Of a stretch of 64,000 nt of DNA, positions 53,340 through 63,300 are shown piece after piece. The DNA is from Caccoplasma_A sp045587545. GTDB taxonomy: Bacteria; Bacteroidota; Bacteroidia; Bacteroidales; G3-4614. Both the position numbers and the translations under genes were made by a program. The notes under the pieces are model-generated. The model had not been told where the DNA came from and searched no databases. It was given only the letters and a program-made list of their open reading frames with translations. Position 1 is the stretch's first letter. Every line of letters starts with the position of its first letter. The stretch covers positions 177,033 to 241,032 of the forward strand of contig JAZNCN010000010.1 in assembly GCA_045587545.1 (NCBI GenBank), read 5' to 3'.

Positions 53340-55103
53340 TTACTCAGCAATCTTTTCAACCTCATCTAAAACACGCAAAAAGTTTTCGCCCCAAATCTTT
53401 TTAAGGTCAAAATCACTATAACCACGACGAATAAGTTCGCAAGTTAAGTTAATAATCTCGTTAGCCGCATTACAACCGGGAACACCGCCACCACCATCAA
53501 AGTCAGTACCAATACCCACATGATTCATACCAACCAATTTAACAACGTGGTCAATATGGTCGGCAATAGTTTTAACCGAAGCAATACCATTGTTGTTTAA
53601 AAAGTGGTCGTAAATACAAATCTGCATAACACCTCCATTCTTTGCTAATTCAACAATCTGGTCATCAGTAAGGTTACGAGTATGATTACAAATAGCCCTG
53701 CACGAAGAGTGCGAAGCAATAATAGGAGCCTTACTCAACTCCAAAGCATCGTAGAACGACTTCTCATTGGCATGCGACAAATCAACCATAATTCCCAGCC
53801 TGTTCAACTCAGCGATAACCTCCTTGCCAAAGTTGCTCACGCCATTATGTTCGCCATTACCCTTAGCCGAATCACAGATATCATTATCCCCATTATGGCA
53901 AAGTGTCAAATATATAATGCCTCTCTCCTTATAATATTTCAAAAGAGAGATATCCTTACCAATACCATAACCATTCTCAATACCAATAAAAATGCCCTTC
54001 TTGCCCAAATCTTTAGCAAGAAGCAACTCCTTTCTGTTACGCACCTGAACTGCGTGATAAGCCTCCCCGATTTGGCGTAAAAGTTTATCAATAATACCCT
54101 TACACTTATCAGCAGCACACTTCAAACCCTCAGCCGAACGCTCCTCCTGCTTAATATAAGCCACCATACACGAAGCGTCCAAACCTCCCTCAATCATTCT
54201 GGGGATATTAGTTTGTACCCTCAAATCATTGTCGGCAATATTCACTCCCTCGTTAAAAAACATAGGAGTATCACAATGCGAGTCTAACGACAACGCCCAC
54301 TTATGAAACTTTTTTGCACGTCTATAAATTTGAGCCTCGTTAAAGAGCCAATAAAAAAGAAGCAACTGCCTATCCAAACCCTCAGCCGCCATAGGCTCAG
54401 GGTGCCATTGCACACCCAAAACAGGATAAAAAGGTTTCTCAATACCCTCAATAACCCCATCTTCCGAGCGAGCATTAACAATAAAATCGGGAGCAACCTC
54501 CTTAACTGCCTGATGATGAAAAGAGTTAGTCATCAAACTATCGCACTCAAAAATACTCTTAAGAAGCGAGTTATCCACAATTTCCACCCTATGAGTAGCA
54601 ACATTTCTCGCCTCACTCTGCGAGTGAGTAATAGGCGTAGAATAGTGCTGTTTAACAATATCCTGATAGTTTTTACCGCCACACGCCACATTAATAACCT
54701 GCATACCTCTGCAAATACCTAATAGAGGAATTTGACGTTGCATTGCAATGTGTGCCATTGCAATCTCTTGACGGTCGCGTTCCTCATTAGGAGTTCCTAC
54801 TTCAGGCAGAGTCTCTTCTCCAAGCAAATCGGGCGAAATATCCCCACCACCGGTAAGTAAAATCCCATCGCACAAATCACAAATCTGCGAAAGTAACTCT
54901 AAATCAGCAAAACCAGGAATAATAAGAGGTACACACCCAGCCTTAATAACCGAGTTAATATAAGCATCAGCCACACGCGAAGTACCTTCAGCTCTATTAG
55001 CACTAACACCAATAACAGGCTTGCAGTAGAGCTCATCACGATAGTCAATACGTCCATTGCACGCCTCAAAAACCTCCTTAATTTTGTCAGGGAACTGAAC
55101 CAT
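53340..55103 (-). CDS. Class I glutamine amidotransferase-like (C26) / M19 dipeptidase fusion
   Basis: This 587-residue protein joins two hydrolases. Residues 25-265 match gamma-glutamyl hydrolase/PuuD (C26): ILLTGGGDISPDLLGE, LGICRGMQVINVACGG with the nucleophile Cys, and VLGVQWHPEPM with the His-Glu pair. Residues 275-585 match renal (membrane) dipeptidase M19: SLDSHCDTP, GIENGYGIG, LSHANEKSFYDAL, ASHSSCRAICNHTRNL and GIGTDFDGGG, covering the zinc ligands. No signal peptide, so it is cytoplasmic. The pair could split a gamma-glutamyl bond and then a dipeptide. It heads a four-gene operon ending in a peptide transporter. Confidence 0.92.
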   Translation of the reverse strand: MVQFPDKIKEVFEACNGRIDYRDELYCKPVIGVSANRAEGTSRVADAYINSVIKAGCVPLIIPGFADLELLSQICDLCDGILLTGGGDISPDLLGEETLPEVGTPNEERDRQEIAMAHIAMQRQIPLLGICRGMQVINVACGGKNYQDIVKQHYSTPITHSQSEARNVATHRVEIVDNSLLKSIFECDSLMTNSFHHQAVKEVAPDFIVNARSEDGVIEGIEKPFYPVLGVQWHPEPMAAEGLDRQLLLFYWLFNEAQIYRRAKKFHKWALSLDSHCDTPMFFNEGVNIADNDLRVQTNIPRMIEGGLDASCMVAYIKQEERSAEGLKCAADKCKGIIDKLLRQIGEAYHAVQVRNRKELLLAKDLGKKGIFIGIENGYGIGKDISLLKYYKERGIIYLTLCHNGDNDICDSAKGNGEHNGVSNFGKEVIAELNRLGIMVDLSHANEKSFYDALELSKAPIIASHSSCRAICNHTRNLTDDQIVELAKNGGVMQICIYDHFLNNNGIASVKTIADHIDHVVKLVGMNHVGIGTDFDGGGGVPGCNAANEIINLTCELIRRGYSDFDLKKIWGENFLRVLDEVEKIAE

Positions 55104-55152
55104 AACAATATTACTGTTTTATTATAAAACAAACAGATAGGATAACCTCGTT

Positions 55153-55218
55153 TCCTTAGTTACCCTATTTGTTTTAAATCATTATCTCATTATTAGTCCA
55201 ATTAGTCTAATTAGTCCA
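55153..55218. repeat. Nine-base tandem repeats, ATTAGTCCA type
   Basis: Three consecutive units ATTAGTCCA, ATTAGTCTA, ATTAGTCCA (55192-55218) follow TTAGTTACC at 55156. Same family as 50311-50360 and 60098-60152. A CTAACAACT word follows at 55253-55261. Confidence 0.6.
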
Positions 55219-55264
55219 ATAAAAAAAATCTACCTTAGTTCCAACAACAGAAAACTAACAACTT

Positions 55265-55292
55265 AAAAACAATGCTAAACGGCATTGTTTTT
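55265..55292 (-). terminator. Terminator overlapping the asd stop codon
   Basis: An 11-bp perfect stem (AAAAACAATGC with GCATTGTTTTT; 55265-55275 with 55282-55292) spans the last codons and stop of asd and is followed by T-rich sequence on the minus strand. Confidence 0.75.
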
Positions 55293-56282
55293 AATAAGGT
55301 ACTCAGCAATTTGAACAGCGTTCAAGGCAGCACCTTTTCTAATTTGGTCGCTTACAGTCCAGAAAGTCAATCCATTCTCATCGGCAAGATCTTTTCTTAT
55401 ACGACCAACATAAACTGCATCTTTACCAGCCATATCTAAAGGCATGGGGTATATCTTTGCGTTAAGATCGTCCATAACAATTACGCCTTCTGCATTCTCA
55501 AAAGCAGTGCGAGCCTCTTCAACTGAAATAGGACGCTCAGTTTCAACCCAAATACTCTCAGAGTGAGCACGCATAACGGGAACTCTCACGCACATAGCAC
55601 TTGTTTTAATATCAGAGTGCATAATTTTGCGAGTTTCGTTAAACATCTTCATCTCCTCTTTAGTATAAAGGTTATCAGTATAAACATCAACTTGAGGAAT
55701 AACATTATAAGCAAGTTGATAGTAGAATTTATTAACGGTAGGCTCTTCGCCACGAACCAACTGAGCATATTGCTCTTCAAGTTCAGCCATAGCGGCAGCG
55801 CCTGCACCACTAGCAGCCTGGTAAGTAGCAACTCTTGCACGTTTAATATGTGAAAGGTTCTCAATAGCTTTCAATGCCACCACCATTTGAATGGTGGTAC
55901 AGTTGGGGTTTGCAATAACGTTTCTTGGACGGTTTAGAGCATCAGCACCATTCACTTCAGGAACAACCAAAGGTACATCTTCGTCCATGCGGAAAGCACT
56001 TGAGTTATCAATCATCACCGCACCATGTTTGGTAATGGTTTTCTCAAACTCTTTAGAGATGCCTGCACCTGCCGAAGTAAATACAATGTCGATACCTTTA
56101 AAATCGTCATTATGTTGTAACTCCTTAACAACACACTCTTTACCATTAAAAACATATTTACTGCCGGCGCTGCGAGCAGAACCGAATAAAACTAATTCAT
56201 CAATAGGGAAATTTCTGTCAGCAAGTACGCGAAGGAACTCTTGTCCTACAGCTCCACTTGCACCAACAATAGCAACTTTCAT
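55275..56282 (-). CDS. asd: Aspartate-semialdehyde dehydrogenase
   Basis: Asd reduces aspartyl phosphate to aspartate semialdehyde, the branch point to lysine/DAP, methionine and threonine. It starts MKVAIVGASGAVGQEFL, has ARSAGSK, FTSAGAG and the catalytic Cys in NPNCTTIQMVVAL (about residue 128), and the substrate-site region RVPVMRAHSESIWVETERP. At 335 residues it is normal. It is monocistronic, with the promoter at 56395-56428 and a terminator across the stop codon. It supports dapB elsewhere in the window. Confidence 0.97.
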   Translation of the reverse strand: MKVAIVGASGAVGQEFLRVLADRNFPIDELVLFGSARSAGSKYVFNGKECVVKELQHNDDFKGIDIVFTSAGAGISKEFEKTITKHGAVMIDNSSAFRMDEDVPLVVPEVNGADALNRPRNVIANPNCTTIQMVVALKAIENLSHIKRARVATYQAASGAGAAAMAELEEQYAQLVRGEEPTVNKFYYQLAYNVIPQVDVYTDNLYTKEEMKMFNETRKIMHSDIKTSAMCVRVPVMRAHSESIWVETERPISVEEARTAFENAEGVIVMDDLNAKIYPMPLDMAGKDAVYVGRIRKDLADENGLTFWTVSDQIRKGAALNAVQIAEYLIKNNAV

Positions 56283-56394
56283 AATTCAAAAATTCAAAAA
56301 AATCCTCATAATGAGGTATAAATAAAATTGACAAATAATTGATTAATACGCCAAAATTCAAACATATAAAATCAATCGCAGGTACAAAAATAAA

Positions 56395-56428
56395 ACATTT
56401 TGCACTAATAAGAGTAAAAAGAGCCAAA
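56395..56428 (-). promoter_or_regulatory. Promoter of asd
   Basis: On the minus strand, TTTG (56425-56428), 22 bases, then TATTTTTG (56395-56402). The leader is about 105 bases and contains a small CCTCA/TGAGG hairpin at 56304-56316. Confidence 0.5.
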
Positions 56429-56445
56429 AAAAACTTTAAATAAAG

Positions 56446-56478
56446 TTTGTAAACTCTCAATTAAATACATTACTTTTG
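56446..56478 (+). promoter_or_regulatory. Promoter of the frdCAB operon
   Basis: TTTG (56446-56449), 21 bases, then TACTTTTG (56471-56478), about 97 bases before frdC. Confidence 0.65.
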
Positions 56479-56574
56479 CATAATCAAACATAATATGCCC
56501 ATAAATTAGGTAAGAGTAACGGAGAGAATAAAAATTTTTAAACTAAACATTATATTAACTAAATCAAAATTTCT

Positions 56575-57267
56575 ATGTGGTTAAAAGATTCATCTATCGG
56601 GAGAAAGTTGATAATGAGTATCTCAGGACTTTTTCTCGTGTTGTTCCTAACATTCCACTTGGCAATGAACTTTGCGGCAGTGTTTAGCGCAGAAGCGTAT
56701 AACACTATTTGCGAGTTTTTGGGAGCAAATTGGTATGCTTTAGTAGGAACACTTGTATTGGTAGCGGGATTTTTGGTACACATTGTGTATGCATTTATCC
56801 TAACCTTGCAAAACCGTAAAGCGCGCGGAAACGACCGTTACGCAGTAACAGCACGCCCCAAAGGCGTAGAGTGGGCATCTCAAAACATGTTGGTGCTTGG
56901 AATCATTGTATTATTAGGATTAGGTTTACATGCATGGCAATTCTGGGCAAAAATGCAATTAGTGGAGTTGCAACACATGGCAGGAATGGACGTTGATACC
57001 AGCATGGTAACAAACGGAGTGTACTATATCCAACAAGTATTTGGCAATCCTGTATACTTAGTGTTATACTTAGTATGGTTTGCAGCAATATGGTTCCACT
57101 TAACACACGGATTCTGGAGTGCAATACACACAATTGGTTGGAACAACCTTGTATGGCTTAACCGTTGGAAAACCATTTCAAACGTATTCTCAACAATCGT
57201 ATGTTTAGGATTTGCGTTTATAGCAATTTGGTTTTTTATACAAAGTAATTGCAGTTGTGTAGGATAA
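56575..57267 (+). CDS. frdC: Fumarate reductase/succinate dehydrogenase cytochrome b subunit
   Basis: This is the membrane anchor that binds hemes and menaquinol. The 230-residue protein has five hydrophobic segments and His residues placed in them at 28, 69, 119 and 175 or 178, as in the di-heme cytochrome b of Wolinella-type quinol:fumarate reductase. It starts MWLKDSSIGRKLIMSISGLFL. It is the first gene of frdC-frdA-frdB, 22 bases before frdA. Confidence 0.93.
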   Translation: MWLKDSSIGRKLIMSISGLFLVLFLTFHLAMNFAAVFSAEAYNTICEFLGANWYALVGTLVLVAGFLVHIVYAFILTLQNRKARGNDRYAVTARPKGVEWASQNMLVLGIIVLLGLGLHAWQFWAKMQLVELQHMAGMDVDTSMVTNGVYYIQQVFGNPVYLVLYLVWFAAIWFHLTHGFWSAIHTIGWNNLVWLNRWKTISNVFSTIVCLGFAFIAIWFFIQSNCSCVG

Positions 57268-57289
57268 AAACAATTAAAAAACAACAGAT

Positions 57290-59239
57290 ATGGCAGAAAT
57301 TAAAATAGATTCAAAAATACCCGAAGGACCATTGGCGGAGAAATGGAGCAACTATAAGGCGCACCAAAAACTTGTCAATCCTGCCAACAAACGTCGTTTG
57401 GACATAATCGTAGTAGGAACAGGACTTGCAGGAGGCTCAGCAGCTGCTACACTTGGCGAGATGGGCTTTAACGTATTAAACTTCTGTATCCAAGACTCAC
57501 CCCGTCGTGCACACTCAATTGCAGCACAAGGAGGAATTAACGCAGCAAAGAACTACCAAAACGATGGCGATAGCGTATATCGTTTGTTTTACGATACAAT
57601 CAAAGGAGGCGACTATCGCGCACGCGAAGCTAACGTATACCGTTTGGCAGAGGTCTCAAACAACATCATAGACCAATGCGTTGCACAAGGAGTTCCCTTT
57701 GCACGTGAATACGGAGGTTTGTTAGACAACCGTTCATTTGGAGGAGCACAAGTATCACGTACATTCTACGCAAAGGGACAAACAGGACAACAACTATTGT
57801 TGGGAGCATACTCATCACTAAGCCGTCAAGTAGCAAAAGGCACAGTAAAACTATACACTCGTTATGAGATGTTAGACCTTGTAGTTATAGACGGACGCGC
57901 ACGTGGTATCATCGCTCGTAACCTTGTAACAGGAGAGATAGAGCGTTTTGGAGCACATGCAGTGGTAATCGCAACCGGAGGATATGGAAACACATACTTC
58001 CTATCAACCAATGCAATGGGAAGCAACGGATCAGCAGCAATGCAATGCTACCGTAAAGGAGCATACTTTGCAAACCCTGCATTCGCACAAATTCACCCCA
58101 CATGTATTCCCGTACACGGAGAGTTCCAATCAAAATTGACATTGATGTCAGAGTCTCTACGTAACGACGGACGCATCTGGACACCCAAAAAGAAAGAAGA
58201 TGCCGAGGCAATCCGCGCAGGAAAACTAAAACCAACCCAAATTGCAGAAGAGGATCGCGACTACTATTTGGAGCGTCGTTATCCCGCATTTGGTAACTTG
58301 GTACCACGTGACGTAGCATCACGCGCAGCAAAAGAGCGTTGCGATGCAGGTTACGGAGTAGGAGCAACAGGATTGGCAGTATATCTTGATTTCTCATCAG
58401 CAATACAACGTCTTGGAAAAGATGTAGTAGCAGCACGTTACGGAAACCTATTCCAGATGTACGAGAAAATCGTTGATGATAATCCATACGAAACACCAAT
58501 GATGATATATCCCGCAATCCACTATACAATGGGAGGAATTTGGGTTGACTACGAACTAAGCACATCAATCCCCGGATTGTTTGCAATCGGAGAGGCAAAC
58601 TTCTCAGATCACGGAGCAAACCGTCTTGGAGCATCAGCGTTGATGCAAGGATTAGCTGACGGATACTTTGTATTGCCCTATACAATACAAAACTACCTAT
58701 CAGACCAAATCTCTGTACCACGCATAAAAACTGATGCACCTGAGTTTGATGCAGCAGAAAAAGATGTAAAAGAGCGCATCGCAAAATTGATGTCAATCAA
58801 AGGAAAACGTTCAGTAGATTCAATCCACAAAGAGTTAGGATTAATCATGTGGGATTTCGTAGGAATGGCACGTACCAAAGAGAGTCTTGAGACAGCCTTG
58901 GTAAAACTAAAAGCCATCAAGAAAGAGTTCTGGAGCAATGTTAAGATACCCGGAGCAGCAGACTCACTAAACACTGAGTTGGAGAAAGCACTTCGTGTAG
59001 CAGACTTCATTGAAATAGGCGAGCTTATGGCAATGGACGCACTAAACCGCAACGAGTCATGTGGAGGACACTTCCGCGAGGAGTTCCAAACACCCGAGGG
59101 CGAGGCAATGCGTCAAGACGACAAATATATGTATGTAAGCTGCTGGAAGTACGAAGGCGAAGATGCAGAGCCTACGCTACTAAAAGAGGAGTTAAAATAC
59201 GAAGCAATCAAGGTACAACAACGTAACTATAAACAATAA
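57290..59239 (+). CDS. frdA: Fumarate reductase/succinate dehydrogenase flavoprotein subunit
   Basis: This is the catalytic FAD subunit. It has IIVVGTGLAGGSAAATLGEMG (dinucleotide site), HSIAAQGGINAAKNY (FAD-linked His region), GGAQVSRTFYAKGQTGQQ, FAQIHPTCIPV, IHYTMGGIWVDY and GEANFSDHGANRLGASALMQG. At 649 residues it is the longer B-type form of Bacteroides and epsilonproteobacteria. In an anaerobe it most likely runs toward succinate. It uses a distinct set of favoured codons (GCA, GGA, CGT, AAC), as expected for an abundant protein. Confidence 0.97.
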   Translation: MAEIKIDSKIPEGPLAEKWSNYKAHQKLVNPANKRRLDIIVVGTGLAGGSAAATLGEMGFNVLNFCIQDSPRRAHSIAAQGGINAAKNYQNDGDSVYRLFYDTIKGGDYRAREANVYRLAEVSNNIIDQCVAQGVPFAREYGGLLDNRSFGGAQVSRTFYAKGQTGQQLLLGAYSSLSRQVAKGTVKLYTRYEMLDLVVIDGRARGIIARNLVTGEIERFGAHAVVIATGGYGNTYFLSTNAMGSNGSAAMQCYRKGAYFANPAFAQIHPTCIPVHGEFQSKLTLMSESLRNDGRIWTPKKKEDAEAIRAGKLKPTQIAEEDRDYYLERRYPAFGNLVPRDVASRAAKERCDAGYGVGATGLAVYLDFSSAIQRLGKDVVAARYGNLFQMYEKIVDDNPYETPMMIYPAIHYTMGGIWVDYELSTSIPGLFAIGEANFSDHGANRLGASALMQGLADGYFVLPYTIQNYLSDQISVPRIKTDAPEFDAAEKDVKERIAKLMSIKGKRSVDSIHKELGLIMWDFVGMARTKESLETALVKLKAIKKEFWSNVKIPGAADSLNTELEKALRVADFIEIGELMAMDALNRNESCGGHFREEFQTPEGEAMRQDDKYMYVSCWKYEGEDAEPTLLKEELKYEAIKVQQRNYKQ

Positions 59240-59245
59240 TCAGGT

Positions 59246-60001
59246 ATGGACAAGACAATAAATATAACACTAAAAGTATGGCGTCAAAGAGGTCCTAAAG
59301 AGCCCGGAAAATTTGAGACATACAAACTAAACAACATCTCTACCGACAGTTCATTCCTTGAAATGCTCGATATCCTTAACGAACAACTCGTAAATGAGGA
59401 CAAAGAGCCGGTAGTATTTGATAACGACTGTCGCGAAGGAATTTGCGGTATGTGTTCACTCTATATTAACGGACACCCACACGGACCCGACTCAGAGATA
59501 ACAACATGTCAATTACATATGCGTCGTTTCAAAGATGGCGACACAATCACAATTGAACCATGGCGTTCAGCAGGATTTCCTGTAATTCGTGACCTTATGG
59601 TTGACCGTACAGCATACGATAAAATTATCCAGGCAGGCGGATATGTTTCAATCAATGCAGGAGGAGCGCAAGATGCAAATGCAATACCCATTCCCAAACG
59701 CGATGCAGATTTGGCTATGGACGCAGCATCATGTATCGGTTGTGGAGCATGTGTAGCAGCATGTAAGAACGGATCAGCAATGTTGTTCGTATCAGCAAAA
59801 GTAAGTCAATTGGCATTGTTACCACAAGGAAAAGTGGAAGCAGCACGTCGTGCAAAAGCCATGTTGGCAAAAATGGACGAGCTCGGATTTGGAAACTGTA
59901 CAAACACAGGAGCATGCGAAGCAGAGTGTCCAAAAGCAGTATCAATTACAAACATTGCACGTTTGAACAGAGAGTTTATCTCTGCAAAATTGAAAGACTA
60001 A
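59246..60001 (+). CDS. frdB: Fumarate reductase/succinate dehydrogenase iron-sulfur subunit
   Basis: The electron-transfer subunit has three clusters. The [2Fe-2S] ligands lie in DCREGICGMCSLY and TTCQLHM. The [4Fe-4S] ligands are in CIGCGACVAAC. The third, probably [3Fe-4S], has CTNTGACEAECPK. At 251 residues it is normal. It lies six bases after frdA. A palindromic repeat begins right after its stop, then a strong terminator. Confidence 0.96.
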   Translation: MDKTINITLKVWRQRGPKEPGKFETYKLNNISTDSSFLEMLDILNEQLVNEDKEPVVFDNDCREGICGMCSLYINGHPHGPDSEITTCQLHMRRFKDGDTITIEPWRSAGFPVIRDLMVDRTAYDKIIQAGGYVSINAGGAQDANAIPIPKRDADLAMDAASCIGCGACVAACKNGSAMLFVSAKVSQLALLPQGKVEAARRAKAMLAKMDELGFGNCTNTGACEAECPKAVSITNIARLNREFISAKLKD

Positions 60002-60002
60002 A

Positions 60003-60041
60003 ATCCTCACCCCCAGCCCCTCTCCAATAGAGAGGGGAGAG
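60003..60041 (+). repeat. 39-nt palindromic element, intergenic copy
   Basis: It begins ATCCTCACCCCCAGCCCC and ends AGAGAGGGGAGAG, two bases after the frdB stop. CCCCTCT pairs with AGAGGGG. It shares 34 of 39 positions with the coding copy at 19796-19834. Confidence 0.8.
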
Positions 60042-60049
60042 GTGATAAA

Positions 60050-60090
60050 AACAACAAAGGTTTGCATTTTTAGTGCAAACCTTTGTTGTT
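60050..60090 (+). terminator. Terminator of frdCAB
   Basis: A 17-bp perfect stem (60050-60066 with 60074-60090) with a 7-base loop. Confidence 0.85.
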
Positions 60091-60097
60091 GGTACCC

Positions 60098-60152
60098 CAA
60101 TTAGTCTAATAATAAAACCTAGTAACCTTAGTTATCTTAGTCTCCCAAGGAG
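60098..60152. repeat. Degenerate nine-base repeats, TTAGTnnnn type
   Basis: CAATTAGTCTAAT, CCTAGTAACC, TTAGTTATC and TTAGTCTCC follow each other. Same family as 50311-50360 and 55153-55218. The rest of the spacer to 60230 shows nothing recognisable. Confidence 0.5.
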
Positions 60153-60235
60153 TGAAGCAAAGCTAACTATGTTAAAATTAGAGTGTTGTGGTAAAAAAAG
60201 TATTCAAAAAGTTATAATATAAAAAAAATATTATA

Positions 60236-60243
60236 TACTTTTG
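60236..60243 (+). promoter_or_regulatory. -7 promoter element of the giant secreted protein gene
   Basis: TACTTTTG, 122 bases before the start codon and 25 bases before the leader hairpin. Confidence 0.5.
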
Positions 60244-60268
60244 CAACGACTATAGATATATATAAACC

Positions 60269-60318
60269 AAAAATGGCACTATAAACCGAGGGAGACTACG
60301 GAATATAGTGCTATTTTT
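60269..60318 (+). promoter_or_regulatory. Terminator-like leader hairpin
   Basis: A 15-bp stem with one G-T wobble (60269-60283 with 60304-60318) closes a 20-base loop in which CCG can pair with CGG. The descending arm ends in five T, so it could act as an attenuator, or as a 5' stabilising structure. It lies between the -7 box and the ATG at 60366. Confidence 0.55.
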
Positions 60319-60365
60319 GCTTTACGTATAATATGTTGAAATACAAATATTTAAATTATAAAATC

Positions 60366-63300
60366 ATGAAAAAACATTTTCTTTGGGCTTTAACGCTTGC
60401 CCTAATAGCGTTATTCTCATTTCAAGACGCTTTGGCTGACTACTGTACATACAGTGGCAATATGAGCAGTTCTCGTAAATTGAATAGTTTCACTCTTACC
60501 GATGGAACTAATTCGCTAACAGTGAGTTCAATTCAAACCTCAACAACAGATGCAGTCTATAAAGATAAAACATCTTCGGTATTATCAACAACAGCAGGGT
60601 CAACTTTGAGGTTCTCAGCATTAGATGCTACCGAATATACATGGTTGCATATTTACGTTTATATTGATTATGGAAATAATCAAACATTTAACACAACAGC
60701 AAATAATACAGGTACCGTAACTAATGATGAAGAAAATGAGGTATATGGAGATTTGGTAAGTTATAGTTGTTATGACGTAAATAATGACGCATCAAATCAA
60801 AGCTGGAAAAACATATTAGGGGAGACAGTCTCAAATAGTGGAAATGCTACAGTTTCAGGAGTACCATCTTGGACATTGCCGGCTGATTTAGCAGCGGGAA
60901 CATATAGGTTACGTTTAAAATCAGATTGGAGTAGTATAGATCCTTGCGGAACAACTAAATATAACAATGCCGATAATCATACACCCACCGCATTAGGTGG
61001 TTGTATTTGTGATATTACCATAAAAATTATCGCTAAAGAACGAACAATATCAGTAAAACAAAATTATGAGCAAGCAGGAACAGTAACAGGAGGTACAACA
61101 GCAAGTGGAGACATCACTATAACAGCAACACCTGCCTCAGGTTATGAGTTTGTAAATTGGACATTAGAAGGAGAAGAAGTATCAACTTCCGCAACATATA
61201 CCGATATAACAGACGGAGACAAAACCTATACCGCAAATTTCCGTAAAGTATTAGACCGTTCAGGTTGGGAAATTACAGTTGATGGAGAAGGTTATGATAG
61301 TACAAATTCATCATCATCTGTAGAGGGTCCAAAAAGTAATATGATAGATGGCTTGACAAATACTTTTTGGCACTCTTATTATTCTGGTCAATCATCTTCA
61401 TGGGGAAATGAAAATTTACCCCACTATGTTCAATTTAACTTAGGATCCATTCAAGAATTCGATAAATTTAAATATGTTTCAAGAAATGCATCAACTTCGC
61501 AGAACGGAAATATTGTAAACTATCAATTGTATGTTAGTGATAGCGATATGGCCTCATCTTTAGGGAATGGTTCTATCCCTACAAATGGGACATTAATAAG
61601 TTCTGGAGCATTTACATATGATGGTTCATCAGCAGAGCATATGGTAGATTTAGGTCAACTATACTCAGGTCAATATATCTTCTTTTTGGCAACTTCTGAA
61701 AATGGAAGTCAAAATAAATTTGCCAACTGTGCCGAGTTTTATCTATACCAATACAATTTTGATGTAACTATAAATGTTGAGGCAGGAGAGGGAGGCTCAG
61801 CAGAAATAACAGAAGGCGGAAGCGGAACATCGGCAACCGTTTCATCAGGGGCCTCAGTAACCCTGACAGCGACGCCAGCCGATGGTTATGGCTTTGTAAA
61901 TTGGACTAACTCGGAAGGAACAGTAGTAAGTACCGATGCAACATATACATTTACCGCAACAACAAACGATACCTATACCGCAAACTTTGCCGAGAAGATA
62001 GTAGTTACAATAGCATCAAACGATGATGCTATGGGAACTGTACGTTTCAGTGAAGGCGAAGGAACAACAAAAGAGTTAGGAAGTGGAGCATCAGTAACTA
62101 TTATTGCAGAACCCATATCAACTGCATATAAATTTGTACAATGGGAAGATGGCACAACCGCAGCAACACGTACAATAGAGAACATAACAGAATCTGCAAC
62201 ATATACAGCAACATTTGCGGCTAAACAAATATATACAGTAACAGTTACTACCCCTGAGGTTGCAGGAGGAGATGTTACATATACCGTAAACGGAGAAGGA
62301 GTAACAGAGTCAACCGTAATTTATGAGGGAGATGAACTTGTGTTTACAGCATCAGAGAATCGTGGATATAAATTTGTAGAGTGGAGCGATGGCGTAAACC
62401 AACTATCTGCCAATACAGAATATACAACAACTGCAACTGCAAATATGACAATTGTTCCTGTATATGCGTCATTAAAGGCATTTACATTTGAAGTAGAACA
62501 ACCACAAGGGGCAACAATCACAGTTGCTGATAGTGAAGGAAACGATATTTCAGAACAAACTGTTTATGAAAGAGACGTAATAACAATCTCCATAGCAGTT
62601 GATGCCATATATAAATTAAACGGATTGTATGTAAATGGCAATCAACAAGGTTTGGACGCAAACAACACGGTTATATATACATTGACAGATGCAATAGAAT
62701 CTCCTATTACAATAACAGCACAAACAGCACGCCTTACACAAGACGAAATGTATGAGGCAATGGCAAAACCAACATTCACCAAGTTAGGAAATTTGATGAA
62801 TACTCGAGGAGTGGAAATTATGTCAGGAGCACAAAATATTATTCCCGGAACAATAGATTTATCGGGACTTGATTATGTTACCGATGGAAATCAAAAAGAT
62901 GCAGAGGGAAATATGGTTAAAGTACCAACAGGAGCCACCTCTCCGATATATGTATCTCCCGGAGCAAATTTTGATTTGAAATTGACACTATATACAAATG
63001 CATGGGGAGGAATGCAATTCTTCCAATATCACAATGCATTTAATAATGAAACAGCATCATACGGATATTATGGAACATATGGAGCACATAATGCGGCTAA
63101 ATTCTGGGAAGATGCATCGGCAGATGCAGAGATAGCTGTTGATCAAGAAAATTCTACGATAACTATTAATGTAAGCTTGTCGGAAAATGTTAATGTTGGA
63201 GATATAGTAGTATTCCGTGCAATGTCGGCAAATTCAGGAGCATCAATCGATGCAGACGGAACTTATTCTGAAGGAACCTACTTAGATATTCTATTCTATG

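Noticed and set aside
53336..53365. Upstream ATG for the M28 peptidase
   Set aside because: It overlaps the preceding gene and places ten charged residues before a well-formed lipoprotein signal.
57909..58796. Long open frame of 295 codons on the minus strand
   Set aside because: It lies wholly antisense to frdA, is Leu/Arg-rich low-quality sequence with no domain, and reflects the codon bias of frdA.
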